NCBI GenBank assembly: GCA_029960065.1 | Contig: JASCOF010000001.1 | Span: 1,302,001-1,366,000 of the forward strand | Length of the DNA: 64,000 bases | From: Flavobacteriaceae bacterium PS02336 | GTDB taxonomy: Bacteria; Bacteroidota; Bacteroidia; Flavobacteriales; Flavobacteriaceae | Direction of reading: 5' to 3' | Position numbers and translations under genes: made by a program | Shown: piece by piece, positions 17,620 to 25,413 of the stretch | Layout of the letters: each line of letters begins with the position of its first letter | Numbering within the stretch: the stretch's first letter is position 1 | Notes under the pieces: generated by a model | Database searches by the model: none | Told to the model about the DNA's origin: nothing | What the model saw: the letters and a program-made list of their open reading frames with translations, nothing else

Positions 17620-18234
17620 TTATTTTTTTATTTGTGAGAATACGTAAAACATTTCAGTTCCTATCTGCAGGCTTCGCTCCAGATAAGTTTCTTTCTGCTG
17701 AGGCGTTCCGTCAGAAATTTTTGGATCTTCAAAAGTGATTGGGATTCGTTTCTCAGCGCCTGCTATAAATGGGCATCCGCCGTCAGCCTGCGAGCAGGTC
17801 ATTATTGCGGCGAATCCGCTTTCAGGATTGAAATCATCATCATAGGTTTTGGAAAAACCGATGACAGGAAGCGCGTCAGCTGAATATTTTATGGAATAAA
17901 CAGGGTTTGATCCTTCTGAAAGAGTTTTGATGTTGAATCCTGAATCCTTTAAAGTCTCCACTGCCATTGGGAAAAGGGCAGTAGCCTCGGTTCCTCCTGA
18001 ATAGCATGAAACGTTTTTGATGCCGTAATAGGCGGCGGCAGTCTGCGCCCAAACCTGCGACAGATGGCTTCTTCTGGAATTGTGTGTGCAGATTAGGTTT
18101 AGTCTGGTTTCCAGATTACTGTCCACTTTAGTCTGAATGAAGTCGATTAATGGCTGCAAGACTGTTTTGCGATCTTCGGAGATCTGCTTAAAATCAAATG
18201 ATTTAACGGTATTCTCAATTTGTGGATATAACAT
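17620..18234 (-). CDS. arsC: ArsC-type arsenate reductase/low-MW phosphatase-like protein
   Basis: 204 aa. The P-loop is [18 protein letters not shown] (Cys, then Asn-Ser-Arg-Arg-Ser), as in low-molecular-weight tyrosine phosphatase-like arsenate reductases. Downstream come [10 protein letters not shown] and an aspartate region ([13 protein letters not shown]). A second thiol pair for the redox relay may be [10 protein letters not shown]. It reduces arsenate to arsenite for ACR3, with which it is separated by one base. Some relatives in these operons are annotated only as protein-tyrosine-phosphatase. Confidence 0.85.
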   Translation of the reverse strand: MLYPQIENTVKSFDFKQISEDRKTVLQPLIDFIQTKVDSNLETRLNLICTHNSRRSHLSQVWAQTAAAYYGIKNVSCYSGGTEATALFPMAVETLKDSGFNIKTLSEGSNPVYSIKYSADALPVIGFSKTYDDDFNPESGFAAIMTCSQADGGCPFIAGAEKRIPITFEDPKISDGTPQQKETYLERSLQIGTEMFYVFSQIKK

Positions 18235-18276
18235 AGTTTTTTGGCTGTAAAGGTTTATTAATTATCTGTTTAATAA

Positions 18277-18750
18277 TTAGCAGCATCCTCCGCCCGGAGT
18301 GCATGAATTGGCATTGTCGGTATTTAACTGAGATAATTTTACTTTAGGCTTATCAGATGGAATACCGCACTGCTCCTGAGCAAGGCATGCTGTCTGCTTG
18401 TTAAGCAGAGTGAAGTTTTTGCCGTTGAAATCCAAATCGTATTTGCCGATAGTAGTGTTCTGGTATTCCACTTCAATTTCATTGTCTTCAATTCCCAATA
18501 CTTTTTCTGAAAGCTCAATGATGTGGATCAGCTTCTGAGGTTTAAGCCTGTGCTCGTAGTCGTTGGCATCCCAAAGCTGGAAATTTACAACAGTTTCTTT
18601 TCTAACTGTTCCTCCGCAGTCGATGAAGTTTTTGGTAACTAGGCCGACTTCGGTTACGTGAAAATATTCCGGTACAAATGTGCCGTCCGGCAGTTCAAAA
18701 TTTACAGCTTCTACTGTTTTAAGCACTTCTTTAATTTCTGAAAGTTTCAT
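18277..18750 (-). CDS. DUF6428 protein of arsenic operons
   Basis: 157 aa, soluble. Begins MKLSEIKEVLKTVEAVNFEL, with a central beta-rich part (LWDANDYEHRLKPQKLIHII) and a Cys-rich tail (ACLAQEQCGIP; NSCTPGGGCC). DUF6428 members are regular companions of arsR/arsC/ACR3 in Bacteroidota. The C-terminal vicinal cysteines could bind As(III), so it may be a chaperone to the pump. Function is not established. Confidence 0.78.
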   Translation of the reverse strand: MKLSEIKEVLKTVEAVNFELPDGTFVPEYFHVTEVGLVTKNFIDCGGTVRKETVVNFQLWDANDYEHRLKPQKLIHIIELSEKVLGIEDNEIEVEYQNTTIGKYDLDFNGKNFTLLNKQTACLAQEQCGIPSDKPKVKLSQLNTDNANSCTPGGGCC

Positions 18751-18783
18751 AATTTTTTATATTTAGTTAAACTATATTTTTTA

Positions 18784-19269
18784 TTAAATAATAACGGAGC
18801 TTCTTCTTTCAAGAAGCGCAGTATCTCTCCAGATACCGTTCTGTTTTCCGATTTTTTCTCTTGTTCCAAGTATTCGGAAGCCTGCTTTTTCATGGATGCG
18901 GAGACTTGCTGTATTCTCAGGAAAGATTCCTGCCTGAAGCGTCCAGATTCCTTCTGTTTCGCTCTGTCGGACAAGTTCATTTAAAAGGGTAAGCCCGACT
19001 CCTTTTCCTGAATGTGCTGGATCCACATATACGCTCACCTCTGCAACCCCCGCATAAACGCAGCGTGAAGAAACAGGTGTAAGGGCAGCCCAGCCAATTA
19101 CCTTGCCATCTTCCTGCATCACAACCCGGCATGACTTAAGATGTGACTGGTCCCAGTCTTCCCATGAAGGGGCGCTGGTCTGGAAAGTGGCATTGCCGGT
19201 ATCTATCCCTTTTTGGTAAATTATTTTTACCTGATCCCAGTGTTTATCCGAAAGTTTTCTGATTTCCAT
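18784..19269 (-). CDS. ArsN1-like GNAT N-acetyltransferase
   Basis: 161 aa from ATG at 19269. GNAT motifs A and B are visible: VAEVSVYVDPAHSGKGVGLT (acetyl-CoA loop) and LQAGIFPENTASLRIHEKAG. Begins MEIRKLSDKHW. Such enzymes in ars operons (ArsN1) acetylate phosphinothricin or trivalent organoarsenicals; which applies here is unknown. It begins 11 nt after the arsR stop, so it is the second gene of the operon. Confidence 0.82.
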   Translation of the reverse strand: MEIRKLSDKHWDQVKIIYQKGIDTGNATFQTSAPSWEDWDQSHLKSCRVVMQEDGKVIGWAALTPVSSRCVYAGVAEVSVYVDPAHSGKGVGLTLLNELVRQSETEGIWTLQAGIFPENTASLRIHEKAGFRILGTREKIGKQNGIWRDTALLERRSSVII

Positions 19270-19280
19270 ATTTTTATAGA

Positions 19281-19613
19281 TTAGCAGCATTCACTTCGCT
19301 TTTTTGCCAAATGATCTGATATATGCTCAAAGAAACCTTTTATCTTTTCAAGTCCAGGTTCGTTGATGCAGTAGCAGATAGAATTTCCTTCGATGCTTCC
19401 TTTAATCAGTCCCGCATTTTTCAATTCTTTCAAATGCTGTGAAACGGTCGGCTGTGAAAGGGGAAGTTCGTTTACAATATCTCCGCAGATGCAAGCATCC
19501 ACTTTTAATAAATATTCCATAATAGCAATACGCGCAGGATGGCCTAATGCTTTTGCTAAAACAGCCAGCTCGTTCTGGCTTTCTGTAAAGTGATCTGTTT
19601 TTGTTGCTCCCAT
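19281..19613 (-). CDS. arsR: ArsR arsenic-responsive repressor
   Basis: 110 aa from the ATG at 19613. An upstream TTG at 19634 is less likely because it lies inside the operator-like palindrome. Winged helix: ACICGDIVNELPLSQPTVSQ and LKELKNAGLIKGSIEGNSIC. Cysteines in CICGD and the C-terminal RSECC are candidate As(III) ligands. It is the first gene of a tightly packed operon reaching to at least 15198. Confidence 0.88.
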   Translation of the reverse strand: MGATKTDHFTESQNELAVLAKALGHPARIAIMEYLLKVDACICGDIVNELPLSQPTVSQHLKELKNAGLIKGSIEGNSICYCINEPGLEKIKGFFEHISDHLAKKRSECC

Positions 19614-19625
19614 CGTTTTATATTT

Positions 19626-19637
19626 ATATTGCAATAT
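19626..19637. promoter_or_regulatory. ATATTGCAATAT palindrome, candidate arsR operator
   Basis: Perfect 12-bp palindrome ending 13 nt before the arsR ATG. Size and place fit an ArsR half-site pair overlapping the transcription start. Binding is inferred. Confidence 0.55.
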
Positions 19638-19884
19638 TACGATAATAATTTAAATAAAAAAAAATATAAAGATTTATTTTTATGAAGATGAAGGCATCGG
19701 CTAAGAAAAAGATTCGATGCATATGGTTTTATAATATTGTTTGTTACCCGAATGCTAGTTTTATCAAACCAATGTATAAAGCAATAATTACATGGTTTAT
19801 CGTTAGCTGATATTATATAAATACAATACAAACTGAACAACCCATAATTAGAAAGATGTTCAGCATTTGCAGTTATTTGTTATT

Positions 19885-19920
19885 AATAATACCAATTTTA
19901 AATTTAAAATTGGTATTATT
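19885..19920. repeat. 36-bp perfect palindrome between ars and copper clusters
   Basis: The left arm AATAATACCAATTTTAAA is followed directly by its exact reverse complement, with no loop. It lies in the 440-bp gene-free stretch 19638-20078 between the arsR promoter and the multicopper oxidase stop. It could be a bidirectional terminator (no classic GC-rich stem), an operator, or a recombination site. No other feature is seen in this gap. Confidence 0.8.
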
Positions 19921-20078
19921 AGATTTTCATACTGGTTCAATTTCGATCATTAATTTGAATGGACTTCCACACCGTTCAAATGAAAGACAATTTAAAAAAA
20001 TTGATATCCTTCAATATTAACCGATTAATCTTAATTCTAGAATTTGGTCTTACAATAATTTACTATTGTACTTATAAG

Positions 20079-22583
20079 CTAGTAATTTAAAATAAATCCT
20101 GCACCAAAGCCCATATCACTGTCATAGTGTGAAGACAAAGAACCCCATCTGGTAATTATATAGCGTAGTCCTGCCATATATTCCTTGTCTGTATTCCACA
20201 TCAAATTCATTCTAAGCCGTTTAGAAACGGGAATGTCTTTACGTTCAAATTGTAATCTGACTTTACCATCGGTAAAAACTTCAGCTTGTGCTACTATTAA
20301 CATAGGTAGGATGTAGTTAACCCCTAGACTTACCACTGCACGTTTATCCTTAGTATTGGTTTGTCCAAAAAGATTATTTTCTTGTATATCTTCTCCCATT
20401 CTTCTATATCTCCAGTCAAATCCTATAAAAGGCATTAACCATTGCATTTTTCCAATATATCGACCAATATGTGTTTCTGTTTCATAACCATGCATGTCAT
20501 TGTATCCTAACCTCCATTCGGTTCCAATGCTCCAGCGTGTACTTTGATACATTGCTTCACCGTCATTTCCATTGGTGGCAAAATCATTTTCTGCCATAAA
20601 GTGGAATTTTCTGTCGTCGGCAAAAAGTTTTCGCTGTGCTAGTTTTGGGTTTGGTATTTCAGGATTGGCCGGCTGATTTTCATAAGTAAAAACCCTGCCC
20701 ATTCCGCTCATCATATGATATAAAATATGGCAGTGAAAAAACCAGTCTCCATCAACATTGGCATTAAATTCCAAAGTATCGGTTTCCATAGGCATTATAT
20801 CAATCACATTTTTTAATGGTGCATATTCTCCTTGTCCATTAAGAACCCTGAAATCATGTCCATGCAAGTGCATTGGATGGCGCATCATAGAATTATTATG
20901 CAAAATTATACGTACATTTTCACCTTTTTTAATTAATATTTTATCAGCTTCTGAAACCACCTTATTGTCCAGACTCCATACATATCGATTCATATTCCCC
21001 GTAAGTTCAAATTTTAGTTCTTTAACAGGGGCATTTTCGGGAAGCGTAGTTTTTGTAGGTGATTTAAGCATTGCATAATTTAGTGTTGTAATATCCGAAA
21101 GTGCATTGGCATTATATTGCTCAGCATCCATTTTCATTCCTTCCATCTTTGTACTGGTTTTAGGCTTTGTTTCACCTGTAATCTCAGGATACATTACTAC
21201 ATTCATATCCATCTTATTAAGGCTCATGCTCATTCCCATGTCATCCAGATCGCCATTCATTTTCATCATGCCGTTCATCATTTTCATTCCTTCGAAATAT
21301 TTAAGTTTTGGCAAAGGAGCTACTAATTGCTTAATTCCGCTTCCGATGTAAAGGGACGTAGATTTTGTTCGGTCTTCGGGTGTTGCTAAAAATTCATAAG
21401 CTGTTTTATCAGCTGGAATAGTAACAACTATGTCATAGGTTTCAGAAACTGCAATAATTAGTCGATCAACCTCAACGGGTTCTACGTCATTCCCATCATT
21501 TGCCACAACCGTAATTTTCCCACCGGCATAGGTTAACCAAAAGTAGGTTGATGCACCTCCATTGGAAACCCGTAATCGGACCTTATCACCTGCTTTAAAT
21601 TGGGAAAGCTGATTTTCATTTTTCCCATTGATTAAAAATTTGTCGTAATAAACATCACTGACATCCATGGCATTCATTCGCTTCCATTCATTTTTTATTT
21701 TGTCGCTGAAATACCCCTGTTTTATAGCTTCTGCATAACTTTGTGTAGTGCCCTTTTTAATAGCAAACCAGTCTGATGCATTGTGCAGTAATCGATGTAC
21801 ATTTTCAGGTTTCATATCTGTCCATTCACTTAGTATTATGGGAACGGAAGGCAAATCATCGATTCCCTTGCGAAAGGTCGGATCATCTGTCCTTTTATTC
21901 ATAATGAACGAACCGTACATGCCTATCTGTTCCTGAAGTTCCGTATGGCTATGATACCAGTGTGTGCCATGCTGAATAATGGGAAAAGTATACAGATGCG
22001 TCGTATGGGGTTTAATTGGCATTTGAGTTAGATTTGGCACACCATCATATTGATTGGGTAAGAATAAGCCATGCCAATGCAAGGAAGTATCTTCATCCAG
22101 CTCATTGTGAACATAGATTTCCGCAGTATCTCCTTCTGTAAAGGTCAAAGTAGGCATAGGTATTTGTCCGTTAACGGCAATGGCCCTTTTTGCTTTTCCT
22201 GTAAAATTTACAATTGTGTCTCTTATATACAGGTCATATCGCACTACACGCGGTGGCGAAGTATTTTCTTCAGCTCTTTTCTGAGAAATAGAACTACTAT
22301 TGCCGTCCTGAAGTGTCTTATTACCTTGGTCAGTTTGCTTGGTGGCTTTATTTTCTGCTGTTTTTGTTTGCTTGTCTGACTTTTCCGGAACTAGTTTCAT
22401 ACCGCACTTGGGGCAGTTTCCTGGTTTGGCTTCATGAATTTCGGGATGCATTGGACAAGTATACGTAGTGGGATTTGACTCTTCTTTCGAAGGCTTTTTA
22501 TCCATTTCCATTGTTTTCATATCCTGAGCATAAATTAGGACAGGAAGCATGATAAAAACTAGTATTGTAAGTATATTTTTCAT
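20079..22583 (-). CDS. multicopper oxidase (CopA-type) with HMBD and barrel-like tail
   Basis: 834 aa, secreted (MKNILTILVFIMLPVLIYAQ). Residues ~40-67 are a heavy-metal-binding CPMHPE...CPKCGM domain. The oxidase carries all copper motifs: SLHWHG near 167, HWYHSH near 205, HPMHLHGH near 568 and HCHILYHMMSGM near 618. A Met-rich insert (KMMNGMMKMNGDLDDMGMSM) resembles PcoA/CueO methionine segments. Residues ~675-834 differ: aromatic, strand-like, ending FGAGFILNY, recalling PcoB/CopB barrels. It oxidises Cu(I) in the periplasm. Last gene of the copper cluster. Confidence 0.9.
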   Translation of the reverse strand: MKNILTILVFIMLPVLIYAQDMKTMEMDKKPSKEESNPTTYTCPMHPEIHEAKPGNCPKCGMKLVPEKSDKQTKTAENKATKQTDQGNKTLQDGNSSSISQKRAEENTSPPRVVRYDLYIRDTIVNFTGKAKRAIAVNGQIPMPTLTFTEGDTAEIYVHNELDEDTSLHWHGLFLPNQYDGVPNLTQMPIKPHTTHLYTFPIIQHGTHWYHSHTELQEQIGMYGSFIMNKRTDDPTFRKGIDDLPSVPIILSEWTDMKPENVHRLLHNASDWFAIKKGTTQSYAEAIKQGYFSDKIKNEWKRMNAMDVSDVYYDKFLINGKNENQLSQFKAGDKVRLRVSNGGASTYFWLTYAGGKITVVANDGNDVEPVEVDRLIIAVSETYDIVVTIPADKTAYEFLATPEDRTKSTSLYIGSGIKQLVAPLPKLKYFEGMKMMNGMMKMNGDLDDMGMSMSLNKMDMNVVMYPEITGETKPKTSTKMEGMKMDAEQYNANALSDITTLNYAMLKSPTKTTLPENAPVKELKFELTGNMNRYVWSLDNKVVSEADKILIKKGENVRIILHNNSMMRHPMHLHGHDFRVLNGQGEYAPLKNVIDIMPMETDTLEFNANVDGDWFFHCHILYHMMSGMGRVFTYENQPANPEIPNPKLAQRKLFADDRKFHFMAENDFATNGNDGEAMYQSTRWSIGTEWRLGYNDMHGYETETHIGRYIGKMQWLMPFIGFDWRYRRMGEDIQENNLFGQTNTKDKRAVVSLGVNYILPMLIVAQAEVFTDGKVRLQFERKDIPVSKRLRMNLMWNTDKEYMAGLRYIITRWGSLSSHYDSDMGFGAGFILNY

Positions 22584-22611
22584 ATTGCTATTTTTATAGA
22601 ATATTGTTCTG

Positions 22612-23106
22612 TTATTTTTTTTTCATTTCACCCAACTTGGCTTTCATCTGCGCAATTTCAGCTTCTTGTGCTTTTATAATGTCTTGTGCAAGCTGACTTA
22701 TTTCTGGATCTTGAAGGGAAGCCTCTTTGGCCATGAGGATTGCCGCTGCATGGTGTGGAATCATTGATTTTAAGAACTCTTTATCGTCAACAGCCGCTTG
22801 CAGTCTGATGCAGGAAAAAAAAATAATTGCAGCAAGGCCGCCTATGGCAAGTAATGCCATGTTCCACTTTTTATTCATATACATACTGCCCATTACAATA
22901 ATCTCAATTATGAGCATCGGCATAGTCATTAGTCCTGCCATGTAAAATTGATTTACATTGGGAATGACATTAGCAAAAACATCTACCATCGAGTACATTA
23001 GGATGTACATAGCAATAAATGACAATACGATCATAAATGCTAATTTTTTGTACATTTTTGGGTTTTTCTCTTTTGAATGCTGCTGTGTTGTGTGTTCCAT
23101 TTTCAT
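22612..23106 (-). CDS. DUF305 membrane-anchored metal-binding protein
   Basis: 164 aa (a second ATG at 23100 is equally possible). An N-terminal His-containing cytoplasmic segment is followed by three membrane helices (residues ~20-90). The DUF305 ferritin-like motif MIPHHAAAILMAKEA is near residue 113, and a charged coiled tail (AQEAEIAQMKAKLGEMKKK) ends the protein. DUF305 proteins bind copper through the HH/M residues. It is encoded 28 bp upstream of the multicopper oxidase and probably cotranscribed. Confidence 0.82.
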   Translation of the reverse strand: MKMEHTTQQHSKEKNPKMYKKLAFMIVLSFIAMYILMYSMVDVFANVIPNVNQFYMAGLMTMPMLIIEIIVMGSMYMNKKWNMALLAIGGLAAIIFFSCIRLQAAVDDKEFLKSMIPHHAAAILMAKEASLQDPEISQLAQDIIKAQEAEIAQMKAKLGEMKKK

Positions 23107-23255
23107 GATTTTTTTCCTTTAAAAGTTATTTAGATTAATAAATTTTCCTCCAAAACAAATCTAATGGCACTATAATATAATACAGCATTAGCTTAAGTGG
23201 CGGGGATTTTTTCTGCGCTTGTATTTTTCAATGTGATATTGTAATAGCTTAATAT

Positions 23256-24128
23256 TTATTTGCTTTTAAGTAATAATTGTAACTCTTCAAGCTGGTTTTT
23301 TAATTTTTCCGTGCCTTTCATTTTTTTCTGTTCTGCAATTGCAAGGGCTTTTTTTGCAGCCTCGATGGCATTGGGATAATCCTTGAGTTCTACTGAGATT
23401 TTCTGTCTTAAAGTCGGATAATAAAAATTTTCAGGATCTAATTTTTCAGCTTCAGCTAACCACGATACTGCTTGGTTGTTTGCTCTGCACGTGGCTGAAT
23501 AATAATTTGCTGCCTGAAACAATAAAGTAGCATTTTGACTTTTTTCTTTAATAATATATTTGTCAATTAGGGCTAAAATTTCTTTGTCAGCTTTGCTTTT
23601 CATAGGTATTTTAACCATTGTGTTTTCCCATTCTATTTTAAGGAAGCCTTCTCCTTTACTGTTGATGTCATTTAATTCAATGGTAAAAGTTTCATAAAAA
23701 CCAATCGTTTTTTCTGTGGGAACGGTAAAACGCATAACATCTTTTTTCTCATCATAACCAGTTTCGCCATGTAAAGTAATATCACTATTGATAATTATAG
23801 TCCACTCATTTTCTGAAGGAATTGAGAATACAGAATAAGTTCCTTCTCTTAAAATATTGTTTCCAAAAGCAATATCTTCATTAGTACTTATGGTCGTACA
23901 ATCGCTGGCGCCTGTTCGCCAGAGTTTACCAAAAGGCACTAATTCGCCAAATATTTTTCGCCCTCTTACTAAGGGTCTGCTATAGGATATTTTGACTGTA
24001 GAACTTCCGATTTCTTGTTGAAATGATGCAGAGGGACTTGCAGGGGTAAGTTTAATTTGAATTTTTTCTTGTGCAGAAATTGATAACGATTGCATAATAA
24101 TGAAGCTTAGCAGAATTATTTTTTTCAT
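23256..24128 (-). CDS. DUF2911 secreted protein with TPR-like tail
   Basis: 290 aa from ATG at 24128, where a signal peptide starts (MKKIILLSFIIMQSLSISAQ). The DUF2911 core covers residues ~30-170 (KISYSRPLVRGRKIFGELVP, GKLWRTGASDCTTI, EGTYSVFSIPSENEW). The C-terminal ~100 residues are TPR-like helices (WLAEAEKLDPENFYYPTLRQ, AIEAAKKALAIAEQ). It is periplasmic. The biochemical role of DUF2911 is unknown. It starts 11 nt after the nuclease-like gene ends. Confidence 0.82.
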   Translation of the reverse strand: MKKIILLSFIIMQSLSISAQEKIQIKLTPASPSASFQQEIGSSTVKISYSRPLVRGRKIFGELVPFGKLWRTGASDCTTISTNEDIAFGNNILREGTYSVFSIPSENEWTIIINSDITLHGETGYDEKKDVMRFTVPTEKTIGFYETFTIELNDINSKGEGFLKIEWENTMVKIPMKSKADKEILALIDKYIIKEKSQNATLLFQAANYYSATCRANNQAVSWLAEAEKLDPENFYYPTLRQKISVELKDYPNAIEAAKKALAIAEQKKMKGTEKLKNQLEELQLLLKSK

Positions 24129-24139
24129 AGTTTTTAATT

Positions 24140-25384
24140 TTAAATTGATTTTGATATTTTTTCCATTATCGAATGGTCGCTGCCAAATTTGCATATAGCA
24201 TCACAATTGGCTCTTAGTTCAGAAAACAGGATATACTTAATATTCATTTTAGAGTTTTTTATAACAGGTCTATTGAGTTGAAGGACTAAATCCTTTTCCC
24301 GATTATTTGGAATTATAATATAAAAAACTTCCTGTCCGTTTGAAATAGTAAAGTATAGGTCAGACAACCGTAGTATGCCCGAATAGATACTAGTGCTCTT
24401 TTCTACTTCAAAGGCTCCTATAATTTTGTTTGTGCCTTTTTCGAACCACAACACATCAATTAACTTGATGGTATTTTGAGTGTCCTTGTCAGTAGGCAGC
24501 TCAGGGAATTTTCCAAGTGAAATAAAGGAGAAATTCTGCCCATCAAACGATTTGCTTTTATCATTGCTTGCCGGAGTAACATCGAAACCCAATGAAACTC
24601 CAATTTTTAATAAATGGTACTGCATTTCACTATGCAGATTTTCTTCTAGTTTTTCGTCAAGTATTTCTTTCTGACGTTTGTGTACGTTTTTTTCGAATCT
24701 TGCACGTTCTACTTCGCTTAAATATTCATCATTGCCTATTAGCATTTTCTGAGTTCCAATTTCAAAACACAATCCAGCGATGGCACCCAAATCATTTGAG
24801 AGCTGAGATTTATGCAAACTGTTAGTTTCCATTAAAACTTCTCTTATTTTAAGATATTCTGTCCAGCTTCCCAATTTTTTTTTGTCTTTAAAAAGAAAAT
24901 TAAAACCATTTAGAATAGCAGTGTTGAATGGTGGGAACCAGGTTGGGTGTATGAAATATAGAATACTGGCAACCGCTGGCCCTAAGCCTTTAATTTTTAA
25001 TTCATCGAGTCTTATGATTTCTTTTACAACCTGTTCTTCAGACTTGGCATTGATACAATTTTCAAGAAACTGACCAAAAGCCAATTTATTGTTTTGATTT
25101 TCATAGATATCTGGAATGCGTAATTTGGGTTTCCAGTAAAACGGATGTGAAACTCCGGCAAAGACTTGTTTTTGTTCAGCAATGCAGCTCAGTACAAATT
25201 CTAGGCTGCTTTCTTTGAAATCATTAGGAAAGGTTTTGCTTTTAATATCCTCAATGACTTGCAGAACACCGCGTCTTATAGTGCGAAATGCCTTTAATCG
25301 TTGATCGTTATATATAAACCAGGTATTGTAGACACTTTCGTTATCAATTTTATACTGCAGAATAATTTGTCCTAGATTGGTCAT
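24140..25384 (-). CDS. predicted PD-(D/E)xK nuclease with HhH motif
   Basis: 414 aa, cytoplasmic. Residues 127-147 (DELKIKGLGPAVASILYFIH) read as a helix-hairpin-helix of the DNA-glycosylase/ligase type. Residues 308-340 give a restriction-endonuclease core, LIDVLWFEKG and then IIGAFEVEKSTSIYSG, with Asp310 and Glu326/Glu328-Lys329 as candidate catalytic residues. No methyltransferase is adjacent. It sits inside the copper cluster between copA (29 bp away) and the DUF2911 gene, where no DNA enzyme is expected. Function is inferred from motifs only. Confidence 0.65.
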   Translation of the reverse strand: MTNLGQIILQYKIDNESVYNTWFIYNDQRLKAFRTIRRGVLQVIEDIKSKTFPNDFKESSLEFVLSCIAEQKQVFAGVSHPFYWKPKLRIPDIYENQNNKLAFGQFLENCINAKSEEQVVKEIIRLDELKIKGLGPAVASILYFIHPTWFPPFNTAILNGFNFLFKDKKKLGSWTEYLKIREVLMETNSLHKSQLSNDLGAIAGLCFEIGTQKMLIGNDEYLSEVERARFEKNVHKRQKEILDEKLEENLHSEMQYHLLKIGVSLGFDVTPASNDKSKSFDGQNFSFISLGKFPELPTDKDTQNTIKLIDVLWFEKGTNKIIGAFEVEKSTSIYSGILRLSDLYFTISNGQEVFYIIIPNNREKDLVLQLNRPVIKNSKMNIKYILFSELRANCDAICKFGSDHSIMEKISKSI

Positions 25385-25413
25385 CTTTGTTTGTATAGTA
25401 AATTATTTATTCT

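Noticed and set aside
19637..19840. 67-codon minus-strand frame upstream of arsR
   Set aside because: It lies across the arsR promoter region, AT-rich with rare-looking content and no family signal.
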